Part shown: positions 1 to 7,269 of the stretch, piece after piece | How positions within the stretch are numbered: position 1 is the first letter of the stretch | Layout: every line of letters begins with the position of its first letter | NCBI GenBank assembly: GCA_003258795.1 | Contig: QHMH01000017.1 | Coordinates: forward strand, 1-10,699 | DNA: 10,699 nt | DNA from: Candidatus Melainabacteria bacterium | GTDB lineage: Bacteria > Cyanobacteriota > Vampirovibrionia > Gastranaerophilales > Gastranaerophilaceae | Direction: 5' to 3' | Made by a program: the position numbers and the translations under genes | Notes under the pieces: generated by a model | What the model saw: only the letters and a program-made list of their open reading frames with translations | The model's database searches: none | What the model was told of the DNA's origin: nothing

Positions 1-21
1 CTTTAGGAAAGCTAACCCCGA

Positions 22-140
22 GTTATTCGACTTTGGGTGAGTTATTGTATCGATGCGAACGAAGGCGGGGTTTTGCTGTACTTTTGTCACCAAAAGTACC
101 TAAATATTTTATAATTTCTTAACCTTCGATAAAAGGTCAA
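22..140 (+). repeat. Dispersed hairpin repeat, copy 1 (partial)
   Basis: This stretch matches the two repeat copies at the right end of the window in the same orientation. The match runs from the shared GTTATTCGACTTTGGGTGAG to the second hairpin. Hairpin A is GTACTTTTG (78-86) pairing with CAAAAGTAC (91-99) around a 4-base loop. Hairpin B is ACCTT (122-126) with AAGGT (133-137). Compared with the other copies it has a 6-base insertion near 67-72. It lacks the third hairpin and the right-hand part, so it is truncated or has diverged after about 140. It sits directly next to a truncated RhuM fragment. Confidence 0.85.
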
Positions 141-174
141 ACAACCTAAACTTAATAACATATATTTAGGAAAT

Positions 175-441
175 TTGCCCTCAATGAAATTCTTAATTGT
201 TCAAAAAGAGGTCAAAAGGGATATCTTAAGAAATATCGCATTTTATAACCTCGATGCAATTATTTCCGTAGGGTATAGAGTAAATTCTTCAAAAGCCACA
301 AAATTTCGTATTTGGGCGACAAACACCTTAAAAGAATATATAACTAAAGGCTATGCAATTAACGAAAAAATGCTTAAGTCTAAACAAGAACAAATATTTA
401 CGAATAAATACAAAAAAGTGGGCTTATCGCCCACTTTTTAA
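175..441 (+). pseudogene. RhuM-family protein fragment (remnant)
   Basis: The predicted 88 residues contain the family's most recognisable block: FYNLDAIISVGYRV (residues 23-36), then FRIWATNTLKEYITKGYAIN (residues 44-63). RhuM-like proteins, often called virulence proteins or found fused to Fic-type domains, are usually about 300 residues or more and have a DNA-binding-like N-terminal half. Here only the stretch matching roughly residues 50-120 of such a protein remains. The upstream part is cut off next to repeat copy 1. The downstream part runs into the serS terminator, where the TAA stop lies inside the hairpin. The start is unclear: a TTG at 175 follows AGGA closely, and an ATG lies at 184. 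It is most simply a decaying piece of a transferred gene. A short expressed protein is possible but less likely. The function of RhuM is not established. Confidence 0.65.
413..439 (-). terminator. Intrinsic terminator of serS (stem possibly bidirectional)
   Basis: AAAAAGTGGGC (413-423) pairs perfectly with GCCCACTTTTT (429-439) around a 5-base loop, giving an 11-bp stem. Read on the minus strand, it begins at the serS stop codon and ends in a run of six T, the classic intrinsic terminator form. On the plus strand it also ends in T residues, so it could stop transcription of the RhuM fragment as well. Confidence 0.9.
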
Positions 442-1712
442 TCTTTCGTAAGAACTTCAAATCCAGTATATGGTTGCAACACCTTCGGTATTTTTATAGA
501 ACCATCCTCTTGTTGATAGTTTTCTAATATCGCCGCAAATGTTCTGCCAACCGCAAGACCTGATCCATTCAATGTATGTACAAATCTTACTTTTCCGTCC
601 TCTTTACTTCTGTATCTTATATTAGCTCTTCTTGCTTGGAAATCACCAAAGTTTGAACAACTTGAGATTTCTTTATATCCGTTGTAAGACGGCAAGTAAA
701 CTTCCAAATCAAAACATTTGTTTGCAGAAAATCCGATGTCTGCAGTACAAAGTTCAACTCTTCTGTATGGAAGTTCCAACAATTCCAATACCCTTTCTGC
801 ATTCTTTGTCAATTTCAAATGCTCTTCATGGCTTGTTTCAGGGGTAGTTAGTTTTACAAGTTCTACCTTGTTGAATTGGTGAACTCTTATAAGACCTCTC
901 GTATCTTTTCCAGCTGAACCAGCTTCTCTTCTGAAACATGGTGTATACGCTGTCATATATTTAGGAAGCATATCTTCCGGCAAAATTTCGTTTTGATAAA
1001 TATTTGTAACTGGTACTTCTGCAGTAGGTATAAGATACAAATCTTCGTTCTCGCATTTGTACATGTCTTCCGCAAATTTTGGCAATTGACCAGTTCCTGT
1101 CATCGCTGCAGAGTTTACTAAAACTGGTGGCAAAATTTCTTCATATCCGTGTTCTTTTGTGTGAACATCAAGGAAAAAGTTTATAATTGCTCTTTCAAGC
1201 AACGAACCTTTGCCTCTATATAATATAAATCTTGATTGTGAAAGTTTTACACCTCTTTCAAAATCAATAATTCCCAAATCTTCTGCTAAATCCCAGTGTG
1301 GTTTTAATTCAAAACCAGCTTCTGTTGGCTCGCCAAATCCTGAAACAATTACATTATCATCTTCTGATTTTCCAACCGGTGTTGTTTCATCAGGCGTATT
1401 AGGTATCTTTAGCAAAGCTTGTCTTTGAGCTTCATCAAGTTCCGTTTCCTTTTCTTCAAGTGATTTGATTTCATCTCCGATTTTTCTAACATCTTCTTGA
1501 ATTGCTTCTGTGTTTTCGCCTTTTTTCTTCAACTCACCTATTTTTTGTGATTCAGTTTTTCTTTTTGCACGAAGTTCATCTGCTTCTTTTTGCACAGAAC
1601 GTCTTTCTTCATCAATTCTCAAAACCTCATCAACAGAAAGCTCTGGATTTCTTCTCTTTAACAATTCGTTAATCTTTTCAGGATTTTCTCTTATCAATTT
1701 AATATCTAACAT
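438..1712 (-). CDS. serS: Seryl-tRNA synthetase
   Basis: Cytoplasmic class II aminoacyl-tRNA synthetase that charges tRNA-Ser with serine using ATP. The product is 424 residues, normal for bacterial SerRS (about 420-430). Residues 1-100 are the N-terminal tRNA-binding arm, a long charged antiparallel coiled coil. The catalytic core has the serine-site TAEVP (230-234), motif 2 starting FRREAGSAGKDTRG (260-273) and motif 3 GLAVGRTFAAILEN (385-398). I chose the ATG at 1712 over an in-frame TTG at 1727. The ATG follows AAAGGA at a good distance and gives the usual MLDIKLIRENP opening. It is the last gene of a run with tcdA, secG and an NrtR-like regulator. There are only 48 bases to the tcdA stop, with no T-box-like leader, so it probably depends on upstream promoters. 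Confidence 0.97.
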   Translation of the reverse strand: MLDIKLIRENPEKINELLKRRNPELSVDEVLRIDEERRSVQKEADELRAKRKTESQKIGELKKKGENTEAIQEDVRKIGDEIKSLEEKETELDEAQRQALLKIPNTPDETTPVGKSEDDNVIVSGFGEPTEAGFELKPHWDLAEDLGIIDFERGVKLSQSRFILYRGKGSLLERAIINFFLDVHTKEHGYEEILPPVLVNSAAMTGTGQLPKFAEDMYKCENEDLYLIPTAEVPVTNIYQNEILPEDMLPKYMTAYTPCFRREAGSAGKDTRGLIRVHQFNKVELVKLTTPETSHEEHLKLTKNAERVLELLELPYRRVELCTADIGFSANKCFDLEVYLPSYNGYKEISSCSNFGDFQARRANIRYRSKEDGKVRFVHTLNGSGLAVGRTFAAILENYQQEDGSIKIPKVLQPYTGFEVLTKD

Positions 1713-1760
1713 ATCTTTTCCTTTCAATACGAACTTATTTTATAACAAAGATAAATCATT

Positions 1761-2513
1761 TCAAACCGTAATTTTTAAAAACTCCCTAACAATATACGAT
1801 GCAGCAAAAATGCCAGAAACAGATGCAACAAAAGGTGTTGATGATGGAATAATTTTGTTAAACTCAACCACTTCTCCACTCTTTAATACAATTGTTTCTT
1901 TCTCTTTTATTCTCTCCCTTACCTGTGGGGTTTCCTCGCTTGTAACAACAGCTATCCCGCTTTCAATTCCTCTCTTTTTAAGCTGATATAAAACATTCGA
2001 ACAAAAAACATCCTTTTTCCCATGAATATTAGAAATATCAGTAACATAAAGTTTTTCTGGATTACATCTATTCCCAGCTCCCATAGAGCTTATAACTTTT
2101 ATATTATTCTTATAGCAATATTCCAAAAGGCTAATTTTTGACCTCATCGTATCTATCGCATCGGCAACAAAATCAACATCGGATAGGATATCAAACTTAT
2201 CCGTAGAAAAATCCTCAACCAACGTTAGCTCAACCTCTGGGTTAATGTCTTTTATCCTCTCTTCAAAAAGCTGAACTTTGGATTTTCCAACCGTAGAATC
2301 AAGTGCAATGATTTGACGATTTATGTTTGACGTGGAAACAGTGTCAAAGTCCACCAATATCAGCTTTCCGACTCCAGCCCTTGCAAGCATCTCAACACAA
2401 TAGCCTCCAACACCACCAAGTCCAAAAACTGCAACACTTTTGGAAGAGAGGACTCTCTGTCCCTCTTTTCCCCAGTAAAGTTCATTCCTTGAAAATCTAT
2501 CTGACAATTCCAA
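1761..2513 (-). CDS. tcdA: tRNA threonylcarbamoyladenosine dehydratase (TcdA/CsdL family)
   Basis: An E1-like (ThiF/MoeB superfamily) ATP-dependent enzyme that cyclises t6A37 to ct6A37 in tRNAs reading ANN codons. The 250-residue product has the nucleotide-binding loop GLGGVGG (31-37), VDFD (54-57), SNINRQ (62-67), a DAIDT segment near residue 138 and SMGAGN shortly after. The SSTPFVASVSGIFAA tail is typical of TcdA/YgdL. It lacks the C-terminal rhodanese domain of MoeB/MoeZ types, so sulfur-carrier activation is less likely. There is no suitable ATG: the first codon is TTG at 2513, inside the 3' end of secG, with a 17-base overlap. AGG lies just upstream, so translation is probably coupled to secG. 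A second TTG at 2507 is an alternative. One substrate class, tRNA-Ser for AGY codons, is charged by the product of the next gene, serS. Confidence 0.92.
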   Translation of the reverse strand: MELSDRFSRNELYWGKEGQRVLSSKSVAVFGLGGVGGYCVEMLARAGVGKLILVDFDTVSTSNINRQIIALDSTVGKSKVQLFEERIKDINPEVELTLVEDFSTDKFDILSDVDFVADAIDTMRSKISLLEYCYKNNIKVISSMGAGNRCNPEKLYVTDISNIHGKKDVFCSNVLYQLKKRGIESGIAVVTSEETPQVRERIKEKETIVLKSGEVVEFNKIIPSSTPFVASVSGIFAASYIVREFLKITV

Positions 2514-2721
2514 AACCTAATAAAAATGTACAAATTATAAATACGATAGTTACGTACATTGTAAGTTTATTCAAACCAGCTTCAGCACTCTTTTGCGAAG
2601 AAAAAAGATGACTTGCTCCGCCAATTCCTCCAATACCATCGCCTTTTGGAGAGTGAAGAAGTACTAATAAAATCAATAATACAGCTGATATAAATTGTAT
2701 TGCCCAAACGATTGTAACCAT
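2497..2721 (-). CDS. secG: Preprotein translocase subunit SecG
   Basis: Small inner-membrane subunit of the SecYEG channel, which assists SecA-driven protein export. The 74-residue product has the standard SecG plan. A first membrane helix (about residues 4-22) is followed by the cytoplasmic loop HSPKGDGIGGIGGASHLFSS, rich in glycine and characteristic of the family, and a second helix (about 52-71). Many SecGs have a longer tail; this one ends right after helix 2. The ATG at 2721 is preceded by AAGGAG with a 5-base spacer, the best ribosome site in the run. It starts 9 bases after the NrtR-like gene stops and overlaps the tcdA start, so the genes are very likely co-transcribed. Exported proteins in this window (amidase, transglycosylase, SLH protein) would use this pathway. 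Confidence 0.95.
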   Translation of the reverse strand: MVTIVWAIQFISAVLLILLVLLHSPKGDGIGGIGGASHLFSSQKSAEAGLNKLTMYVTIVFIICTFLLGFGIVR

Positions 2722-2730
2722 TTTTTCTCC

Positions 2731-3414
2731 TTAATCTTTTTTTGCCTTGCCCGAAATAAAATGGGCTCTTTTTGAGTTCAGTGAAATTTCATCAAAAGTG
2801 TATAGCTTTGCAGGACGTTTTGATTTTGCCTTAGAGTACTCGCTCAATTCCCTCAAACCTTTTGATGCAAGTGCTTTCTTCCTGAAATTGCGCTTGTCCA
2901 ATGTCTTATTCATAATAAGCTCATACGCTCTTTGCATTTCAGTAAGCGTAAACTTTTCATTCAAGAGTTGGTAAGCAACAGGACACATGTCAAGACGCTC
3001 TCTTGTTCTCTTTAAAGAGTATTCAATAATCTCTTTGTGGTCAAATGCCAATGGTGGAAGATTATAAATCTCATGCCAAGTTACATCTTCGCTATCAAAA
3101 ACATCAACGTCTTCTTCTCTAATAAGCGCAAAGTATGCACAAGTTATAACCCTCGCATCCGTTCTTCTCAACGGATCACCAAATGTGTACAACTGTTCAA
3201 GATAAATGTTGTCAACATTAGTCTTTTCTTTCAAAACCCTTAATGCCGCTTCATCAAGATTTTCTGACAATCTGATAAATCCCCCAGGGATTGCCCAGCG
3301 ACCTTTAAAAGGCTCATTATTACGCTTTACCAACAAAACTTTTAACGCATCGTCTTTTATCGTGATGATAACTACGTCAACGGTAATTTCGTGTGTTTTC
3401 GTTTCATTAAACAT
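2731..3414 (-). CDS. NrtR-type Nudix-related transcriptional regulator
   Basis: The 227-residue product has an N-terminal Nudix-fold domain (about 8-140) and a C-terminal winged-helix domain (about 150-208). The latter carries the FTLTEMQRAYELI and LDKRNFRKK segments typical of NrtR proteins, followed by KRPAKLYTF. The Nudix box starts at G45 with E51 and R59, but the expected REUXEEXGU is RVLKEKTNV: V60 and K64 replace two key glutamates and N66 replaces the glycine. Family knowledge says NrtR proteins often lose hydrolase activity and instead bind ADP-ribose-like ligands to control NAD metabolism or other pathways. I infer a repressor, not a hydrolase. No NAD gene is adjacent; downstream are secG, tcdA and serS. 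The ATG at 3414 has AGGAG 10 bases upstream. An active Nudix hydrolase is the less likely alternative. Confidence 0.85.
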   Translation of the reverse strand: MFNETKTHEITVDVVIITIKDDALKVLLVKRNNEPFKGRWAIPGGFIRLSENLDEAALRVLKEKTNVDNIYLEQLYTFGDPLRRTDARVITCAYFALIREEDVDVFDSEDVTWHEIYNLPPLAFDHKEIIEYSLKRTRERLDMCPVAYQLLNEKFTLTEMQRAYELIMNKTLDKRNFRKKALASKGLRELSEYSKAKSKRPAKLYTFDEISLNSKRAHFISGKAKKD

Positions 3415-3439
3415 TCTTACCTAACTCCTACTGTGTATT

Positions 3440-3469
3440 AGTGTACAACAAAAACACAAGATTTGTAAA
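3440..3469 (-). promoter_or_regulatory. Candidate promoter of the NrtR-secG-tcdA-serS run
   Basis: On the minus strand a TTTACA box (3469-3464) and a TACACT box (3445-3440) are separated by 18 bases. This places a start near 3433, about 20 bases before the gene. Two direct GTGTA repeats (plus strand 3433-3437 and 3441-3445) overlap the -10 area and could be a regulator site, possibly for self-control. The boxes are imperfect, so this is tentative. Confidence 0.35.
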
Positions 3470-3494
3470 ATTTAAAGAAATTGTTACGATATCA

Positions 3495-4103
3495 TTAAAT
3501 CATGTTTTGTTCATTCTTCAACTCAACAGGAGCCAAGAATGGGTCGTTAAGCACCACTGGTTTTGTCGTATCAGGCAAATTCTTTGGCAAATATGCAGGC
3601 TTTTTAAGATTTAAATCCTTAACCTTTGCAATTATCGGATCTGGATACTTCTTTTGATAATTGTATTCTGCCATAATCCTTGCTATGAATTTTTTTGTTT
3701 CTCCGTAAGGTGGAACTGCATTGTATTTTTTTACATTCCCAGGACCCGCATTGTACGCTGCAAGAGCAAGTTCTGTTGAACCAAACATCTTATGCAATTT
3801 TTTGTAATACATAAGTCCGCCCTTTACGTTTTCTTCCATATAATATGGATTTACACCAAGTCTTTTAGCCGTAGACGGCATCAATTGGAAAACCCCTACC
3901 GCTCCATTTCTACTTCTTGTTTCGTGAGTAAATTTTGATTCAGATTTTGCTATACTCAACGCAAGCGCAGGATCAATACCCATTTCCAAAGATTGTCTTA
4001 CTATGGATTCCTTAACTTTGTCCGTACTTATAGTTTTTGCGTTTACACAAGGGCATAGCAAAAGGGTAAGCAATAGTGTACTTAATATTGTTTTTCTTAT
4101 CAT
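3495..4103 (-). CDS. Exported lytic transglycosylase (SLT domain)
   Basis: Cleaves the glycan strand of peptidoglycan between MurNAc and GlcNAc to form 1,6-anhydro ends, in the periplasm. The 202-residue product opens with a signal peptide (about 1-22, cut after VNA); the cysteines at 17 and 19 do not form a proper lipobox. The catalytic domain of the Slt70/family 1 type has SIAKSESKF with catalytic Glu55, GAVGVFQLMPSTAKRLG (68-84), AAYNAGPGNVKKY and PPYGETKKFIARI. The last 50 or so residues are a proline- and lysine-rich tail with no domain I recognise. The ATG at 4103 has AGGA about nine bases upstream. It sits 171 bases after murI on the same strand, so the amidase, racemase and transglycosylase form a cell-wall cluster, though this gene probably has its own promoter. 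Confidence 0.93.
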   Translation of the reverse strand: MIRKTILSTLLLTLLLCPCVNAKTISTDKVKESIVRQSLEMGIDPALALSIAKSESKFTHETRSRNGAVGVFQLMPSTAKRLGVNPYYMEENVKGGLMYYKKLHKMFGSTELALAAYNAGPGNVKKYNAVPPYGETKKFIARIMAEYNYQKKYPDPIIAKVKDLNLKKPAYLPKNLPDTTKPVVLNDPFLAPVELKNEQNMI

Positions 4104-4244
4104 AAAATATATCCTGTTTTTGTACTTTGTGCATCCAAGAAAAAATTATTGAATGATGTTTTTTATCATCCGATAAAGTAATTCACATGAGAGAGGATAA
4201 CATGAAAAGTTCAAAAAGTCAAGTCCCATGAGCTTTTCCGCCCC

Positions 4245-4269
4245 AAAACCCTTTAATCTTAGGGGTTTT
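4245..4269. terminator. Hairpin downstream of murI, possible weak terminator
   Basis: AAAACCCTT (4245-4253) pairs with AGGGGTTTT (4261-4269), including one T-G pair on the plus strand, around a 7-base loop. It starts a few bases after the murI stop and could end the amidase-murI transcript. Neither side has a T run beyond the four T within the stem, so it is a weak terminator at best. The T-G pair favours the plus-strand RNA. Confidence 0.4.
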
Positions 4270-4274
4270 ACAAG

Positions 4275-5069
4275 TTAGTCTAAAGAGATTTTTTGAGGCA
4301 ATTTTTTAATTTCATAGAACATGCTCGCAGCAATTTTAAACCTATCTGGATAGTCACTTACAAAAAATTCTTCACTACCAGTTTTTGAGTCTGAAAGTAA
4401 GTTGTTATAGGTCAAATCGCTCTTTATATATTCCGTAAACGCATCAGACGGGTTGATAAATATTTCTGCTGGTGTAAATTTCGTCAAAACAGGCAATAGA
4501 AAAGGATAATGAGTGCATCCTAAAATTATTTTTTCTGGGGCATGCACTAAAGCCTCAAATAAATATTTTTTTATAATTTCTACGCTGTCTGGCTCAAAAA
4601 CCCTCTTCTCTTCAACAATAGGAACCCACTCTGGGCATGGAATTTCAAAAACATTCGCAGTAGGCTTATATTTTTTTATGTTCTCAAGATAAGCATGCGA
4701 GTTTACAGTGGCATTTGTTGCCAGAACACAAAAGTTCCTTGCATCAAGCTTTGAAATTGATTCCGCACACGACTGTATAACTGGATAAATTTTGAACGAA
4801 TAATCATCTTTCAACGGTTCGTAAGCTATTGCAGAGGTTGTATTGCAAGCCATAACAACGGCTTTTACATCCTCTTTTGCAAAGAAGTCAAAAACTTTTC
4901 TCGAAATACTTATCAGCTCATCTCTTTTTTTTGCACCATATGGAAGATTTTTCAAGTCACCGAAATAAATGTAATCTTCATTGGGAAGCAAGGCTTTCAT
5001 TTTTTTAAAAACAGTCAGCCCCCCAACCCCAGAATCGAAAAATGCAATTTTTTTATTTCTAACTTCCAA
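4275..5069 (-). CDS. murI: Glutamate racemase
   Basis: Cytoplasmic, cofactor-independent enzyme that converts L-glutamate to D-glutamate for the peptidoglycan stem peptide. The 264-residue product has all family landmarks: FFDSGVGGL (10-18, with Asp12 and Ser13), YFGDLKNLPYG (35-45), the first catalytic cysteine in ACNTTSA (Cys75) and the second in GCTHYPF (Cys185, with His187). Its length is normal. The start is a TTG at 5069, seven bases from AAGGA; no ATG lies before the essential FDSGVGG motif. It begins 34 bases after the amidase stop codon on the same strand, so the two are probably one transcript linking precursor supply with wall turnover. Confidence 0.97.
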   Translation of the reverse strand: MEVRNKKIAFFDSGVGGLTVFKKMKALLPNEDYIYFGDLKNLPYGAKKRDELISISRKVFDFFAKEDVKAVVMACNTTSAIAYEPLKDDYSFKIYPVIQSCAESISKLDARNFCVLATNATVNSHAYLENIKKYKPTANVFEIPCPEWVPIVEEKRVFEPDSVEIIKKYLFEALVHAPEKIILGCTHYPFLLPVLTKFTPAEIFINPSDAFTEYIKSDLTYNNLLSDSKTGSEEFFVSDYPDRFKIAASMFYEIKKLPQKISLD

Positions 5070-5103
5070 AATTTTTCCTTTTACTCAATTCTACCAGAAA
5101 AAA

Positions 5104-6930
5104 TTATTTTAAATTCAAATATTTAATAATTCCTTCAGAAATCGCCTTTGCAGTTGCTTGTTTTCTATCTTTTGCGGCAAGCTCATTTCTTTCAGTTTCA
5201 TTTGAGATAAAACCAACCTCAACAAGAATTGCAGGAACTTCCGTGTGATTTATAACATAGAATTTTGATTTGAAAACACCCCTGTCTTTTTTTGCAACAC
5301 GGTTTATGATACATTCGTGGACAGTATTTGCAAAACTCAAACTGTTTTGATTGTAATAATGGGTTTCAATTCCGTTTATTTCAGGCTTAACACTTGCATT
5401 AACGTGAACGCTTACAAATAAATCTGCATTGTTGTTAGAACAAATAGAAACCCTATCTGGCAAAGAAATAAATTCATCACTATCCCTTGTCATAACAACA
5501 TTTACACCACTTTTTGTTAGATTTTGAGCAACCATAGTCGCAATGTCAAGGTTAATGTCTTTTTCATTTACTCCCTCTCTCATAGCTCCATAATCATGAC
5601 CGCCATGACCAGCATCAACAATAACAATGGCCTTGCCTTTGAATTTTAAAGGTTTTTCTGGAATGTTGGGTTTCGGTTTTTCAATTTTTGTTTGGACATT
5701 CTTCAAAGAAAGCTTTATCGCCTTACCATCAGCTCCCAAATACCCATTAAACACAGCATTTTTTTCAAGTGGTAACGACAATGACAATCCTACCTTCGGT
5801 AACAGTGAAACCTTCATTTGCCGAAACGGAGATTGAGCAATCGCCTCGTTAAAATCTTTTTCATTAAAACTATATGTGTTGTATAAGTTTACAACAACAC
5901 CCTCTGATGTTCTTTTAATTCCGTGCACCACAGGAGCATCAAAAGATATAATAAAGTTGCTTTTATCCTTGTAATACCTTACCGCATTGTTTCTTTTTTG
6001 AGTAGGCATAGATGAATTATTTATAAATAAAACCGATTGTCCGTCAGGAGAATACACGGGAGAATAATCCACATTCTCTGACGTAATTACAAGCCTTGAC
6101 TTTGATGTTGAAAATTGCCCTACCCTAAATGACACACCACCAACAGTTTTTGTCTTGTTTAAAATATTATAAGCAGTTATTGAATTTGGAATATCAAATA
6201 CTATACGCTTTGGATTTGACAAAATCATAGGCTTTTCGAGCGTAACTTCTCCAACCCCGCTCAATAAAATTCCATTATTATTCATTGTCAAAGACGTAAT
6301 ATAATAACCAGTTTTAAGTTTCAAATCCTTAATAATCGGCTTTTTTTGAACAACTGTTTGCCCAGAAAAAGCATTTTGTACCTGTTTCATAATATCTTGC
6401 GACTCAATCGCACTCTCCGCCGACTTTATCGCATTTATGTCAGTGTCCGAAATCGACAAATTTTCATAATATTTTCCACTCGAAGTTTTTTCATCAGTAT
6501 AAACTTGTTGAAAATAATCTGTCTCACATACAACATCTTTAAGTTGAATAATCAATGTCTTGTCAGATTTTATAAGCGATATTTTAGACTTGTCAAAATT
6601 ATCACTCGTGTAAAGAACAACCCTAACCGTTTCTGGATTAAATTGACTTACTCTAACCTGTTTGATATCTTTACTGTTAAAATACCAATTTTGAGGCCCA
6701 ATATTCAGTGTCGCCCCCTTAAGATCAAAATATAATCTTTTTGGATTTGACAAAACCCCAATTTTTACATTATTCATTTCACTTTGAACCTGTGACATCG
6801 AAGATGATAAAAGAATTAAAGAATTTGATGTATCAAGGTTTATTGAAGTTATTTTGAAAACTTCAGATGAAAATGCCATTTGCATCCCTAAAAATATGAA
6901 AATAAATACTGTAAAAAGTCTTCTAAACAT
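5104..6930 (-). CDS. AMIN-domain N-acetylmuramoyl-L-alanine amidase (AmiC-like)
   Basis: Zinc amidase of the Amidase_3 family that removes stem peptides from peptidoglycan in the periplasm, usually during daughter-cell separation. The 608-residue product starts with a signal peptide (about 1-21). It then has AMIN-like wall-targeting modules: one at about 25-133, a second at about 205-303, and a weaker third before 425. The catalytic domain spans 431-608. The expected zinc ligands are His442 (DAGHGG), Glu456 (NEKDIN) and His509 (SVHVNAS), with catalytic Glu571 in LVEVGFISN. Multiple AMIN modules ahead of Amidase_3 are common in cyanobacteria. The ATG at 6930 gives a good basic N-terminus (MFRRLF), but a consensus TATAAT lies only seven bases upstream, suggesting leaderless translation. 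It leads the operon with murI. Confidence 0.95.
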   Translation of the reverse strand: MFRRLFTVFIFIFLGMQMAFSSEVFKITSINLDTSNSLILLSSSMSQVQSEMNNVKIGVLSNPKRLYFDLKGATLNIGPQNWYFNSKDIKQVRVSQFNPETVRVVLYTSDNFDKSKISLIKSDKTLIIQLKDVVCETDYFQQVYTDEKTSSGKYYENLSISDTDINAIKSAESAIESQDIMKQVQNAFSGQTVVQKKPIIKDLKLKTGYYITSLTMNNNGILLSGVGEVTLEKPMILSNPKRIVFDIPNSITAYNILNKTKTVGGVSFRVGQFSTSKSRLVITSENVDYSPVYSPDGQSVLFINNSSMPTQKRNNAVRYYKDKSNFIISFDAPVVHGIKRTSEGVVVNLYNTYSFNEKDFNEAIAQSPFRQMKVSLLPKVGLSLSLPLEKNAVFNGYLGADGKAIKLSLKNVQTKIEKPKPNIPEKPLKFKGKAIVIVDAGHGGHDYGAMREGVNEKDINLDIATMVAQNLTKSGVNVVMTRDSDEFISLPDRVSICSNNNADLFVSVHVNASVKPEINGIETHYYNQNSLSFANTVHECIINRVAKKDRGVFKSKFYVINHTEVPAILVEVGFISNETERNELAAKDRKQATAKAISEGIIKYLNLK

Positions 6931-6937
6931 ACCTCTA

Positions 6938-6965
6938 ATTATACAATCCTTTTTTTTTCAAACAA
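6938..6965 (-). promoter_or_regulatory. Promoter of the amidase-murI operon, probably leaderless
   Basis: On the minus strand a perfect TATAAT (6943-6938) lies 16 bases from TTGTTT (6965-6960). Only seven bases separate the TATAAT from the ATG of the amidase gene, so transcription should begin at or next to the A of the start codon. The AGAGG between them would then not be in the RNA, and is in any case too close to the ATG to serve as a ribosome site. Confidence 0.55.
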
Positions 6966-7090
6966 AAATGTAAATTTTTTAAACATAATTAAAATTTCAA
7001 AACATATTTCTAAACCAAGGAAATGATTTTAGTAAAGCTCTTCAAAATAAGGTCGATAATGTAGTTGACAGGAAAAAGAAAGGGGAGAAA

Positions 7091-7261
7091 ATGGCAAAGA
7101 TATTGGAAAATGACTACGGTCGAAGAACAATAAGAATGTCAACAGAAGATGTTGTAAATATCGTAAGAGAATATCAAAGACTCGTAAAACGGGAAACAAA
7201 TATCGAAAATGTCAGAAAAATTCTCTCGAAAAGTTCGATTTATATTCCGGAAGATGTTTAA
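7091..7261 (+). CDS. Unrecognised 56-residue protein
   Basis: The reading frame runs from the ATG at 7091 to the TAA at 7259-7261, with purine-rich AAAGGGGAG just before the start. I do not recognise the family. The protein is charged and likely soluble. MAKILENDYGRRTIRM is followed by a predicted amphipathic helical stretch (STEDVVNIVREYQRL, about 17-31) and a second charged helix (about 34-46). The short tail SSIYIPEDV could be a strand. No signal peptide or membrane segment is visible. The frame stays open upstream to 6989 but offers no ATG, GTG or TTG, so 7091 is the best start. It is divergent from the amidase gene and convergent with the SLH gene. Its start signal, ordinary codon use and sensible composition favour a real gene; it would be missed by a 60-residue cutoff. 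Confidence 0.6.
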   Translation: MAKILENDYGRRTIRMSTEDVVNIVREYQRLVKRETNIENVRKILSKSSIYIPEDV

Positions 7262-7269
7262 AGAAAAGA

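Noticed and set aside
1510..1986. Plus-strand 158-codon frame opposite serS and tcdA
   Set aside because: It lies opposite two strongly supported genes; its serine/phenylalanine-rich translation is what the complement of AT-rich coiled-coil coding gives.
6346..6735. Plus-strand 129-codon frame opposite the amidase gene
   Set aside because: It is antisense to the AMIN region, with no ribosome site and no recognisable motif.
7064..7092. Consensus TTGACA at 7064-7069 as promoter for the 56-residue gene
   Set aside because: No acceptable -10 box lies 16-18 bases downstream, and that distance would put the start inside the gene.
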